From positions 294,501-358,500 of the forward strand of contig JALIZF010001610.1 in the NCBI GenBank assembly GCA_029948255.1: a stretch of 64,000 bases of DNA, in the 5' to 3' direction. Every line of letters starts with the position of its first letter. Position 1 is the stretch's first letter. A program made the translations under genes and the position numbers. The notes beneath the pieces are model-generated. The model ran no database searches, was not told the DNA's origin, and worked only from the letters and a program-made list of their open reading frames with translations. Origin of the DNA: Telmatactis stephensoni (lineage: Eukaryota; Cnidaria; Anthozoa; Actiniaria; Isophelliidae). Of the stretch, positions 9,229-21,000 are shown one piece after another.

Positions 9229-9804
9229 ATGAACAATAGTATTTATCGCAGCTTTCATTTGGTGTCTCTAAACAGTGCAATGAAAGTTGTTTCTAGCTTT
9301 TATCAATTATTAGGTCGATGTTTTAGGCACAATTCAGAGCTAGTCGACAGCGAAGTGACTACAAGAAATGGAAAGCAACACTCGCTGATTCCATGCAAGG
9401 AACGATTTCGAAGATTGCTGATAAACAATGTCCTAATACGAAAACAAAAGCGAACTGAGCCTCTTCGGAGGATATGTGAGCCTCTTTTTAAGAGGATAAT
9501 TGAGCCCGTTTTTAACGGGATTATGAAAGCCCTTCGGGGAAGCGAAATACAACTGCAAAATAAGTCACTTGAACAGGGGATAATCCAGCCCGTTTTTAAG
9601 TACGAGATTATTAAAGCCCTTCAGGGAAGCGAAATAAAACTTCAAAATGATCCCCTCCGGAGGATAATTGATCATGAGTTCCTTCGGGGAATAATTGAGC
9701 GCCTTTTTAATGGTGATGTGAAAGTCTTTCGGGGAAACGAAGCACGGCACAAACAGCACAAACCGAGCCAACACATGTGCCTTTCATTCACAAGGAGACT
9801 ATGA
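9229..9804 (+). CDS. Hairpin-array ORF, second type
   Basis: ORF of 191 residues from a true ATG at 9229, just after a donor-like AGGTGAGT at about 9206. The N-terminus is basic, and residues from about 75 on form 8-residue units such as EPLRRIC(E), EPLFKRII and EPVFNGIM. Each unit corresponds to a small inverted repeat in the DNA (see the repeat entry). The design parallels the ORF at 4932-5570, although the sequences differ. I recognise no domain, and no Rep or helicase follows. It may be the 5' leader of another Helentron-like or non-autonomous element; that is inference from the shared architecture only. Confidence 0.4.
   Translation: MNNSIYRSFHLVSLNSAMKVVSSFYQLLGRCFRHNSELVDSEVTTRNGKQHSLIPCKERFRRLLINNVLIRKQKRTEPLRRICEPLFKRIIEPVFNGIMKALRGSEIQLQNKSLEQGIIQPVFKYEIIKALQGSEIKLQNDPLRRIIDHEFLRGIIERLFNGDVKVFRGNEARHKQHKPSQHMCLSFTRRL
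9447..9745 (+). repeat. Array of micro-hairpins with about 24-nt period
   Basis: Successive inverted repeats include CCTC-TTCG-GAGG, CCTCTT-TTT-AAGAGG, CCCGTT-TTT-AACGGG, CCC-TTCG-GGG, CCC-TTCA-GGG, CCTCCGGAGG and TCC-TTCG-GGGA, with linkers such as ATAATTGAG. Several have cUUCGg loops. Stem sequences differ from unit to unit while pairing is kept. Confidence 0.7.
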
Positions 9805-9935
9805 AAGCTGCGGTAAATCAGTATCAAAACTATGTTAAAACTAATGTTTATACTTGTAATGACTGTGATGTTGATGTTTGCAATTCAAGCAAAGATACAA
9901 TGCTCAAGATTTATAGGCACAGTGTTAACTTGTTG

Positions 9936-10115
9936 ACTTGTAAACTAATGTTTCCTAGACATGTTGGGATATCTATTAATAACTATTATAATATATAGTT
10001 TAATCTCTCTACTTGTAAACTAATGTCTCCTAGACATGTTGGGATATCTATTAATAGCTATTATAATATTGTTTGATATCTCTACTTGTAAACTAATGTC
10101 TCTTAGACATTAGAC
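9936..10115 (+). repeat. Tandem repeat, about 74-bp period, 2.5 copies
   Basis: The word ACTTGTAAACTAATGT starts at 9936, 10011 and 10084, each followed by CCTAGACATGTTGGGATA in the first two copies. The third copy is cut short and ends in a GACATTAGACATTA duplication. Confidence 0.75.
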
Positions 10116-10146
10116 ATTAAAATATTGACTCCCCGAGTCCCTGAAA

Positions 10147-10272
10147 GGAAACAACAATTCAACCCCTTAACTCTACCTCATTTTAACCATAATTCTGAAT
10201 TTCTGGTACATTGATTAATATTTAATCATCATTAATATGGGGTAGAGTTAAGGGGGTTGAATTGTTGTTCCC
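10147..10272. repeat. Inverted repeat with about 31-bp arms
   Basis: The arm at 10147-10177 (AACAACAATTCAACCCCTTA...) pairs with 10239-10272 around about 60 nt of AT-rich loop. This is probably a MITE or foldback remnant. Confidence 0.65.
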
Positions 10273-10639
10273 TATTGTTAGGGATGAGTCATGTATAGGG
10301 TGGCAAGAGAATGCAAATGACTGAAATGTAATACTTAGTGTGCAAAAACAGTTTTGGACCACTGCCACGACCATGTAAATATGAACCCCTCAAGATGTTC
10401 AGACTGAAATGAGTGCAGAGTTCATAACTACTACAGTTCTTAACAGGCCGTCCGTCTAAGAAACGCCCATCGAAATTTTGGTCCTAAAAAATATTTCCCT
10501 GACATTTTGTCTGCGAGTTACCTTTCAACTAGACGATCTGCGATCGCTTACATGGGCTTCCTGATTATTTTCACGTTAAGATCACGTGTGGCAGAATATT
10601 AGTCAAATAATTAAAAACAAAATACAAACTATAATTATT

Positions 10640-11010
10640 GTGGTAAGGCAAGAGAGTAAGAGTGTCAGACGCCTTGTTAATTTCCATTTGGGGTATTTTT
10701 AGAAACACCAAATCTTGGCGCGTTACTCACCACAGGAAGCCCACACTTATATAAACTGAATGAAAAGCAAAAAAAAAAAATTGTTAGAAACCAATTCAAA
10801 CTTTAAAATGCTCTATAATTGCTTTATTTAACAATTTAAAGGGTTTTAAAAAATAAGTGTATTCATAGTTTGCTTTTTCATTCAGTTTATGAGTTTGGGT
10901 TCCCTATGGCGGGAGTAGCGTGTAGAAATCTGGTGTTTCTAAAAATAGACCAAATGGAAATCAACATGACACGCGACCTATTAATCAATTCAGACTCTCT
11001 TACTTATGCA
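10640..11010. mobile_element. Foldback element, about 370 bp
   Basis: Long imperfect inverted repeat. The left arm (about 10640-10775) and right arm (about 10870-11010) match over blocks such as TTTTTAGAAACACCA, ATTTCCATTTGG and AAACTGAATGAAAA, with small gaps; the outer ends share AAGAGAGT. The centre is about 95 bp of AT-rich DNA. There is no ORF, so this is a non-autonomous element. Confidence 0.65.
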
Positions 11011-12006
11011 CTCTTTGGAAAGGTTGATGTTTAGTTTAAATTCCTTATATAATGTAGTTGCTGTGACATAACTGCATCACAATGATAACATGCTAAATTT
11101 TGTCACCATTGTTATCAGCAATGCACACAATACATTCATGTCTGCCATATAAAATATCTTTAATTAAAAATTTTAAGAAGCTATATAGTTCTTAGTAAAT
11201 ATTTGAAGCAAGTAAAGGTGCTATTATTTAGAATGTAGTGAGTTTGATCTTAAATCGGAGACATATTTATAATTGCACTCAAAGCACCATTTGAAATAAA
11301 ATGAGAAAACAATTTTTTTTATTCAAGTGATTTATTTAACAAAAATGATCAACAATGTGGAAAATCAGTATTTATAACAAGAACGTACTTATTGGAAACT
11401 TGGAATATAGCTATTTCAAAAAGGGTTGTCATCAAATATATGTCGTTGAAGAATGGTAGGAAACACACGTACATGTAAATAAGAAAATGTATGCAATTAG
11501 CATGGTCAAAGTGTCAAAGTTCAATGAAAACACAACATACCCATAAAGTAACATAAGTACTATAATATAAAATACGCATCTTGTTAGTGTGCAATATACG
11601 ATCTTAAGAACTCATAAGCACAATCTTTTGTGATCTTGGAATGCATGACTTATCAATAATGGCAGAGTTTTTTGAAATAGCTATGTTTTGAAACAATATG
11701 AACATATATGAATAACTTTGAAACTGTCACTTATCCTCAAAGTGAATAGAAAATGGTTCTCTTATGCTGTTGGTTATGGTGAATAAGGGATTGGAATTGT
11801 CAAAACAACTGTATAATGTCAATTACTTTGATCCTTGCAACTGTATTGACCCTTATGTTATGGTACACATTCAGTTTCAGAACATAACGTAAATGTTACA
11901 CATTTATGTACTGGTACAATGTAACTAGCTTTCAAGATAAAACACAAGATAAGTACTGTGACTAATAATTGCTAAGCATACAAAACATGCTTTAAGTTAG
12001 GTGATC
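11011..12006. other. AT-rich stretch, no gene seen
   Basis: No supported coding frame. It lies just 3' of the RPA-like gene on the minus strand and probably contains its 3' UTR. Confidence 0.4.
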
Positions 12007-13296
12007 TTAGTTGAAAGTAACAGCAACAACATTGCCAATGCTGTTTACCTTCAATACCATATTTCTTAGGTGTAAGAATATCTTACACAGGGTGTTTTCG
12101 TCAATGGTTGCAAGATCTTCTTCTACTCCAGATGTTTGCTTATAGTGATGCAGCATGTCTTGTAGGTGGTTGGGAAACAGTGTATACCAAGCCGTTTCTT
12201 CTTGTCTTTTAATGGAGATGCGTGCAGTGATGGACTTCGTGCTGTTTTCAATAAGAAATCTGGATTGACAATGGTTGCACCTGAGCATGGATGTACCGCA
12301 CTGGAAGGGCACTTTCTTTATACATGTTACGCAGTTGTAGTAAGTGTTGACATCAATACTGTGTATCTGTTCAACTGGTATGGCCTGGAGAGTGAGTTTT
12401 GCTCGTGCATCTTGAAGTATCTCAGCTGATATGCGTGGATGGTCAGCCACTTTGTTGAATATGGTATCTGAGGACGAGGTTAGATATTTTTCTCCAAAGT
12501 ACTGGCGGAGACGGGCATTTTGGACTTGATAAAACCCTTCCTGTACAGAATCAATCTGCTCGTTCCATATTGTGAGGCGTATAGTGCCATGCTGGTCGAC
12601 AAAAATGCCTTCTCTTTTGGTAAGATCTTTCTTGGTTGCTATTGGTTCAGGATTGTTATCTCCAAAAGCGATGAAACCACGCACTGTCACAGATTGATGG
12701 ATTTGGATATCTTGGAGGTCTTTAGTTGTAGATATCAAACATGGTTCATCACCGACGTGTTCAGACGAAAAGTCCACTGAAGTTTCTAAAGCGTCCTGTA
12801 TTTCAGTGTTGGAGTTCACCCAAATTACATTTTTTTCAGTTCGATGTGGGGTGTACTTCGTTAGTTTGCATGGGGTGGCACTTTCAGCTTTCGCTTCTAC
12901 CATTAATTTGTGTTTCTTCGGTTGAAAACAGAGTGCTTTGGTCATTCGGTCTTTCTCCTGCAGTTGAAAGGAAAAATATGGTGACCCTTTACCAGATATT
13001 TTGGTGGGGCTGACGTTTTTTATGTAGCCGACAAGGAATGGCAGGTTTGTAGCTTCATTGCCGGCTGATTTGGTGGGAGTCGTTGGGGGAGTCTGTTTTG
13101 TCGTCGCCACTACTGTCGAAGAAGACTGTTTTGATGTAGATGGGAATGAACTGTCGAAGAATGGAACGCTAAAAGCAGGGCCTGATGGCATAGGTGATGG
13201 TGGCAAGGATAAAGGAGGATCTATCTCGACTTCAGGATGGTTTATGTTAGATGATGTTGACGCCGCTGAGGAGCGTGAAGATGTTGAAGACTTCAT
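12007..13296 (-). CDS. RPA-like OB-fold single-strand DNA-binding protein
   Basis: Intronless ORF of 429 residues. I choose the ATG at 13294-13296 (MKSSTSSRSS), because the frame beyond it opens only on a TTG. A low-complexity Ser/Pro/Thr-rich N-terminus (about 100 residues) precedes a first OB-fold-like segment (LPFLVGYIKNVSPTKISGKG), then a second (VTVRGFIAFGDN ... GTIRLTIWN). A C-terminal zinc-ribbon-like module (YYNCVTCIKKV...MLRCNHCQSRF) resembles DBD-C of RPA70. This order matches replication protein A large-subunit relatives, which coat single-stranded DNA. The gene is on the same strand as, and 1.4 kb downstream of, the Helentron. Because some Helitrons carry RPA-like ORFs, it may be element-borne, or it may be one of the dispersed RPA-like genes of cnidarians. 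Its 5' region is duplicated in tandem. Confidence 0.65.
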   Translation of the reverse strand: MKSSTSSRSSAASTSSNINHPEVEIDPPLSLPPSPMPSGPAFSVPFFDSSFPSTSKQSSSTVVATTKQTPPTTPTKSAGNEATNLPFLVGYIKNVSPTKISGKGSPYFSFQLQEKDRMTKALCFQPKKHKLMVEAKAESATPCKLTKYTPHRTEKNVIWVNSNTEIQDALETSVDFSSEHVGDEPCLISTTKDLQDIQIHQSVTVRGFIAFGDNNPEPIATKKDLTKREGIFVDQHGTIRLTIWNEQIDSVQEGFYQVQNARLRQYFGEKYLTSSSDTIFNKVADHPRISAEILQDARAKLTLQAIPVEQIHSIDVNTYYNCVTCIKKVPFQCGTSMLRCNHCQSRFLIENSTKSITARISIKRQEETAWYTLFPNHLQDMLHHYKQTSGVEEDLATIDENTLCKIFLHLRNMVLKVNSIGNVVAVTFN

Positions 13297-13590
13297 CGGA
13301 ATCTTACTTGAAACTAGGAGATAAAAGGAAAAGTCATCTTTGATCAAAACGTATTTATATGATCTACAATACTTAAACCAATACCTTCTGATTCCATAGG
13401 TGATGGCAAGGATAAAGGAGGATCTATCTCGACTTCAGGATGGTTCATGTTAGATGATGTCGACGCCGCTGAGGAGCGTGAAGATGTTGAAGACTTCATC
13501 GGAATCTTACTTGAAACTAGGAGATAAAAGGAAAAGTCATCTTTGATCAAAACGTATTTATGATCTACATGATTTAAAGCAATACCTTTT
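13193..13590. repeat. Tandem duplication of about 190-200 bp over the RPA-like 5' end
   Basis: 13193-13386 and 13398-13590 are nearly identical, both containing GATAAAGGAGGATCTATCTC and AAAGTCATCTTTGATCAAAA. The duplication copies the start codon region and about 35 N-terminal codons of the RPA-like ORF, so a second ATG context (MKSSTSSRSS...) lies upstream in a separate short frame. Confidence 0.85.
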
Positions 13591-14684
13591 TTCAGATTGG
13601 GCGGCTTCTTAGACATTATAGCCAGTAAAAGTACAAATAGACCACAACAACCAAGTACGTTTACAGTCTTGCAGAAATGGCGAGCGTGTCAAAGCACATG
13701 GAAAAATTCGTCGAATCATTACGGCTTTCCGCTACGCTGATTGGTCGAGTATTATGGCAATGCTCAGGCGGACTGACGCCGACAAGTCCGCCGACAATGG
13801 ATTGTCACACTCGTAAGCACTCGTAATTATTCGTACAATAACAAAAGTCTATCCCCTGCAGTGTAGGGTAAGTTGGCACAAATTTGGCGTTCTTAGTCTG
13901 CCCGGGGGAAACTCGTGTTCCCATTCCCTCTCGGTTCGACGAGGCTAGACTTGTACGTTCTGACCTGGTGCTTGGCCTTCTTGTATTATTATTATTGTAT
14001 TATTATTCATGGGGACTCTTGACAATCACGCAGACTTTATCTTGTGAATCTTTGTGATCTTAGGAGTCCTTGGTGGTCTATCCATTTTAAAGATGAAGTT
14101 CTTGAAGAGGTAAACTTACGTTAGCCATCCATGCATAAAATGTTAATTTCATGTTAACTCATCTTGAGATAAGCTTAATTGTGTCGTGACAATTCTCAAT
14201 TATTAAGCGTTAACAGTCTTCAAGTAGCTTCTGAAGTTGTTGCTATTGGTAGAATATGAAGCTTAAGCTTACAATGTAAAACTGTTGTATTCTTTGAAGG
14301 ATGCATATCATATGGAGTCAGTTAAATTTAATACTTGCTTCTTGGAAGTGAATATTTCTGTAAAAATGCAAATTTCAAGTTAGTATAAATTATAATGGTG
14401 AATTATGCATTTAACTTTCTTTATTAATTCAATCAAATTGATTGCGAGCCAATCAGAGAGTGTGTAGTATGTAAGTCACATATTAAATAATTACTAAATG
14501 CTTTACACAATAATATGTCTAACATTAAGTCTTACCTTAGGTGATGTAAAACACACATTAGTCATTAACAAACACCTTAAGGTGCCTGTTATAGATGATG
14601 GCCCCACTACTGTGGGAGTTAAAAAAATAGCTAAAATGCTATCTAGCAATATTACTTGTGTTCAATGTTTTTGGAATAAATTAA
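13591..14684. other. Spacer between RPA-like gene and Helentron, with a hairpin cluster
   Basis: No convincing gene. At 14535-14655, just beyond the Helentron stop codon, there are several small inverted repeats: CACCTTAAGGTG, CCCAC-TACT-GTGGG and ATAGC-TAAAAT-GCTAT. They could mark the Helentron 3' end region, or a leader like those at 5.1 and 9.4 kb read on the plus strand. Confidence 0.35.
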
Positions 14685-17600
14685 TTAAGATACAGAAGTA
14701 ATTGAAATTTTAATACCATCATGATCGGAATAGTACACAGCAAAAACACTACAATGAATGGTATCAAAACTTGGTTGTTTAATATATACTTGGTCTAGCA
14801 GACTTCCAGCAGAAACAAATGTAGGGGTTCTTACGACTTGCTTATAGTTAAGTGAATTCATTAACGTTTTTAGTGGTTCTATTTCATTATCATTAAAGTA
14901 GTTAATGTTGAAGTCACCAAAGATCATATCGATGTCATAATCATTCAGTATGTTTCCAAGACTCTCTGTATATTGTCTTATATTAGAATTGTGTTTTCTG
15001 TAAAGTAAAATAACAGATTGGCTTATGTCGTTGGTATGATTTATAGTAACAAATCTAATTGCATTTATGGATGGAAAATATTCATACTCTTTGATTTCAA
15101 TGTAGTTTTTAGTACAGAGTGCTAAACTAGAGAATCTGTCTGAAGTATGATCTTGCCTTGTCAGTGTAAATGGCTGTAAATTTTGTGTTATTTCATTGTC
15201 ATTGGTTTCAGGCAAAAGTTGTGTCTCTGTAAAAGCCATAATATCAGTATTGGAAATTGTAGGATCAAACTTTATATCAATGCTATGTTTATTAAGAGAT
15301 CTGATATTAAGTAGGCTGATAGATAATAGTGAATCACTATTGTTTATTATTTGATCAGGAATGTTGATTTCTGCAGTAGGCTTCCTTAGTCTTTCATACT
15401 CTTGGTGTACTTTCAGATTTGTTCTGACATGCTTATACTCAATTTCTCCAAGTATGCGAATACCTTGTAATGTTTTAGCACGACTTATGGCAACATATAT
15501 TTGACCATAATTAAAGCTCCTTTGTTTGTTAAGATCAAAGCTAATTACTATTCTATCTAGTGTTAGTCCTTGTACTTTGTGTACAGTGCAAGCCCATGCA
15601 AGTGTTATTGGAAACTGTATTCTTTGTATTTCAGGTGATGATGGCTTATTTGGTCTCACTTTTATCTTTGCTAAGATGGGTTGAATAGGTACTGCTTTGT
15701 GTTTAGCATATTGGTTGTTGCTGTTATTAATCATATTTTGTCCTGCGTTATCATCATCAAACTTGATGTATATTATTGATGGCCTTTGAGTGTTTGGATT
15801 GATGTCTATCTTGACTATAGTACCAATTTGGCCATTGATAAGTCTGTCTGCAATGTCAATATTTGCTGTGAGCATTGCTCTTGCAGTTTCTTTTACATTG
15901 AATTGATAATCAAGTCCGCCTGTTTCAGATCTTCCTTTTGCCAATACTCTTTCTACATCTTGTTTGTTGACATTTTTGGGATATTGATCTATGGCTTTTA
16001 GGGTAAACATAGGTTTAGGAATCTCTTCTAATTTAGCATTGTTGTGTTGGTTTACTGGGAAATTTTCTGCCCATATATGTAAAGCATCTGATGGATAATT
16101 GATATTTGCTGGAGTAATTGACCTTGACTGAATAACCTTGATATCTTCATCTGTTTGAGATGCTGTTCTGAATCTGTTTAACAGTTCAGTGAATGGGTGG
16201 TCATTTTTCTGTCTCATGATTTCCGTGAGCTCAATCATTTGAAACATGTGCCAAGGATGACAAAGATTGAAAGCATCATTTTTATAGTTTTCAAATACCA
16301 TTCTTCTGCGAATTGCTGGTAATTGATATAAATCCCCAACTACAATAATACTTATTCCAGCAAATAGCTGTGAATTGGTAGTACCAAAGATTTCTTTTAA
16401 TCGTTGATGGATATGAAGCAGAGTGGAATTAGCAACCATTGAGATCTCATCTATTATGATTAGTTTTAGCTCAGACAGTGATAACCTCATTTGTGTTCTT
16501 TTTTGGTCAGACATTGCAGGGAGAACATCACCTGTATTTTTAGGTATTGCTAATGCTGTGTTTATTGTTGTTCCATCAATATTAATAGCTGCTACTCCAG
16601 TAGGCGCTGTTAGCAGTACTGTAGGTTTGTTAGGATTCATTGGTGCATATCTGAAAGTTTTTACTACGGTGTGATAGATTGTTTTAATCAAGTGGCTCTT
16701 CCCAGAACCAGCACCTCCAGTGATAAATAGATAAATTGGTTCAACAATTTTTGAGTTAAGGCTGTTGAGGTTCTTCATTTTATTTCTACACCATGAAAGT
16801 ACAGTGTTATATGCTGTGCGTTGCATTTTGTTTAATGATCTAACTGATTCACGTAACTTGTCATCAGATATTTCTGTTGGCTGAGGATACATTGTTATTG
16901 CTGATGGACCAGGATTTTCAGTACTTTGGGAATTGGCAGCAAGCTGTGAAGGTATTTGCTCATTGAATAGCTCATCATTTGGTGACAATTCATCTTCATG
17001 CATCTCTAATTGTATTTCAGCATTCTCTTGATCATTCATAGAATCATATGAGTAAGTGACTCTACCCTCATTGTTTCTTAGCCATTCGAGGGCCTCTGTT
17101 ACTGCTTCTGAGTCTGGTTCAAAGATTGATCTGTTATGTTCTACTATGTTTTGTACTCCTGGTTCATAGAATTTTGATGCATATGTGTGATCATTTCCAA
17201 GGAGTGCAGACTCATCTCTCCATGGAAAATAGAGCATTAGTAAATGGTGGAAAAACAATTCTGGTTCTTTTCTTTTGTTAGGCCTATGATATCTGATGAC
17301 AGCCTTGACTTTTCTACACTTCATAGTTTCATTAGTATTCATCAATCTTATTTTTTTAGGCAGCAATAAATCACTAGAATGATGTTGTATATCAAGTAAG
17401 CCATCAGTAAGTACTTCTGGTTGTGCATCAATAGTTTCACTATTTTCTTTTTTGTAATCCTTATAATAATAGGCTGCAAATTGTGCAAGACAAAGAGTAT
17501 CTACAGCAGGGATAGAGGGTGGTCTGATAATGTAGCGTTCAATGATATTGGATTTGAATATGTCTGTACTTTCATCTTCCAGGTCATCAAGCTTTTGTTT

Positions 17601-18009
17601 TGTTTTTACAACTCGAACTCGTTTGTCTGCCACGTCAGTACTGACAAAAACTGTTGCAGGAAATATTTTTCTTAACCAGAGTTCCGGCATGCATCTGAAT
17701 ACACATTCTTGTGAGCTGACTTCTCTAGTGGAAAGAAATGCTGCACCTATTTTTCTCAAGCCATCCCTGATATTCATGTTAGTAGCTTTAGCCTCTTTGG
17801 CTGCATTCATTATTGCTTCAGAACATTCAGTTTCATCTTTTGTGAAATATGAACATACATAAGTTATACACTTGTAGTGATCAAAAACAGGTTGTAAGTC
17901 TACATTGGCTTGAAATCCCTTAATACCAGCAATAAAGTAATTGTTGATAAAGCAACTGTCAACAGGTCTTTTTAAATGCAGTTCATAGTTAGAGTCTGGT
18001 GAAATAGCT
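14685..18009 (-). CDS. Helentron Rep C-terminus, Pif1 helicase and EEP endonuclease
   Basis: The frame is open from about 18009, upstream of the first Met at 17810. It begins LKRPVDSCFINNYF and contains YVCSYFTK at 17838-17861, the two-tyrosine Rep signature YxxxYxxK that attacks DNA. The SF1B Pif1 helicase follows, with Walker A GGAGSGKSHL (about 16694-16718), DEAD-type box IIDEISM, GDLYQLPA and the C-terminal YVAISRAKTLQGI. The last 230 residues are a complete EEP/AP-type endonuclease: LLNIRSLN, AFTETQLL, FGDFNIN, SLLDQVYI and SDHDGI, so all expected catalytic positions are present. Joined to the preceding ORF by one base, it would restore the Rep-Hel-EN order typical of Helentrons. It ends at a normal stop at 14685. 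Confidence 0.9.
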
Positions 18010-21000
18010 AAGCTGAATAGTACTGTTCTTCTGTGATGCCTACAGAGTTGAAAATATCATGTTCAGTTAGTGAAGAATCATAGGTAGACTTACTTGGATT
18101 TAATACCTCATTTATTTGCTGTTTTACTAAGCAAAGGATTTCTGTTCGTTTATCAAGAATGTTAGATTTAATCTCTTCGTCAAGATCATCAGGAAGAGGT
18201 TCAGCTACAATTGTAGTATTAGTAAAAAATTGACCAAAATTAAACCTACACTGAATGTTTTTGTACTTTCTACAGGTTTTAGAGTGGCTATGTTTTTGGT
18301 ACATTTTCACTAAATTGTGCAATTCAGCATCATCATTGTTATTTGGAAGGTAAGCCTGTACATGTTTATCTATATAGTCTATGTATTCTTGTTTATTGTC
18401 ATGGTTTAGTTTAGGACAATCATTACACCATATAAGGGCGTGTAGGTGTGGACTACCTCGCATCTGAAATTCAATACGAAGTGCATAATAAACTATTTTA
18501 CCAATTGGTTTAGCTTCTGTGAGCAATACTTCAGTAAAAAATGTTTCTACTCTGTATTGAAAATGTTTAGCTACTACAACAGGGTTAAGATTAAGCATTT
18601 GACATCTTTCATTATAAGACAGTGCATCAACTTGTTCATCTGTCAGATTGTTTCCTTGTATTCTTGATAGTATTTGAAATAACTCAGGCCATCGAAGATC
18701 AGCACATGATAGTGTCATGAACCATGTTGGAATACCAAGTTGCTTAACCATTGCAATTACTTCATACATGAATTTTTGCCAGTATGGTGGTGTACCTGGT
18801 ATTTGCCTTAAAAATAAGTATGCTTGATCATGACAAATAAGGTTTACTAATCTTTGAGGATTGTCCCTTAATTGAGAAGCAGTAACTGATTGACCATGAA
18901 CTTTCTTCAGAGCAATATTTATGCTATCTGATACTTTCTTCTGTTCAATGATATATTGTGCAAAAAAGAGATATTCTGGATTAGTTGCAAATCTTCCACT
19001 GTAATGAAGGAGCCTTGCATTGAAGTATTTAACAGGAGTAATGCTAATTTTCCTTTCTGCTGTGTACCCATATCTACCTTTAGGAAACAGTACTGGATAT
19101 GCAAGCTCTTCACATTGTTTATCAAGCATAAATGAAACTGGGTGTTTGTTTTCTCCAGGTGCTATACTATAAACTTCATTTCCTGTAGACTGATCAGCAT
19201 TGTCTTTAGTGATAGGATAGTTTGGAATTACTGATTGTAAGCATGTCTCATGTACAGGGGCCCTATATTCATTTAATGGGTCATCACTTTCTTCATTGTC
19301 ACTATTCAGTTGATCATCTGTTGCATCATGTCCTAATGCAGAATCATTACCTGTTGTTGCATTTCTTGTTGTCAGTTGTTGACTTTCGCTATCATTATCT
19401 GTATTATATCGTAAAACTGTAAGACTGGTATCCATATTGTTCATATCAACTACTATATCTTTGTACAATGGATTATGTATCTTGAGCCAAATAAGAGCTT
19501 GCTGAATGAACTCCGGTCGTACTGCCTGAAAGTACACATGCCCTCTAAATTGTAACTTTCGCTTCAGTTTTAACATTATAATACCAGATCTCTCAGGTGC
19601 ACGGGGCAATTGGTTACATGTCTTATCACATTCTACTGGTACATTACATATTGCACCTTTAATTTTTCTCTGCTGTCCTTTTGGCATGATAATAATCTTC
19701 TGAAAAACTATACGTTGAGCTATTAGTATTTGTTCCAGTTTTTCAAGGGAAGCTAGTTGTGCTGGTATTTCATCAACTTTCATGTCATTAACTACAGCTT
19801 GACAGGGTAGTTTCCCTTTTATGACTTTAGAGTGACATGTCTTGCATATATACTCTTTACCATCAAATGATTGTTGAATATTGAAATATGTCTGGCAAGG
19901 GTACTTATTGTTTATGAACCTTGTCACTGATTTCCTATATAGTATTCGATTACAGACAGTACATATGAAATATGGGCCATCTCTTATTTTTATTTTAAAT
20001 TGATTGATGCATAACTCAATGCATGCTTCCTTGTCTTTGATTCTTTCTTTTCTTTGATTAAGAAGATCCTGTTTTGCTTCTGCTTCCAATGAATGGTATT
20101 TTTCTCCAAGGCTTTCAAGTAGCTCGTTCTTTTTTGTGGCATCCATAAATTGGTATTGTTTTTTGCATTTGTTAAGTAGTTCTTTCTTTTTTTCAGTATC
20201 CATGGATTGGTAGTTTTCTTTGCATTTTGTTAAATACCTCCTTTTGACAGCAGGTTCCATGGTGTGATATGCATGTTTTTTTCTATGTTTTCTTATGATC
20301 CTTTTCCTTTCATTTTCAGTCATTTCACCAGAACAGCAAATAAAGTGTATGTGATAGTCTATAGCCTCATACTGTTGTTTATTTTGGGTTATATTAATGA
20401 TTGCTTTCACAAGATTTTTCACACCACTGATGTTTTTGATATGTTTCATTGCAGGTGAATTGCCCTCTTCATATGTAAGAAGAGAAAACATTTGCTGTAC
20501 TTTAGTATTTTGATAAATACAAGCTATACAGTGACTTGAAATCCACAATAAAAATCCTGTTCCTCCAATATTTTTGCTCATAATCAAGGTCTCTAGAGCT
20601 ATCCTGCTGTCATCTAAATTACTTAAGTTCCCATGACTTACTTCATTGAGGTCAATATTTATCTTTTTACCAAGAATTGTAACACTGTCAGATACTTCAC
20701 CAGATGTTAAACAATGTTCACTGTAGAATGTAGTGTTAAGGTGAGATCCATGTTGTATGATTGCATCTAAAGTATTAGATGTCCAGTAACTGCAAGGTGA
20801 AATGATTGAGTAGCACAAAGAATAAAGAGCTATTGCAAAACACTTTTTGGTACACTTATTTTGTTCTGATGATGCACCTAACATATCTTCAGTATTATTA
20901 TTGATTGTTACCATTGGACATATTGTAATATGTAAACCTTTTAGTTCATACTGCTCAGTTATCCCATATAAACTCTGAAAGTATTGGACTAAGTTGTCTA

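Noticed and set aside
14498..14701. Short plus-strand ORF at the Helentron 3' edge
   Set aside because: No ATG at its start and it coincides with the small hairpins; it could be a leader remnant but is not supported as a gene.
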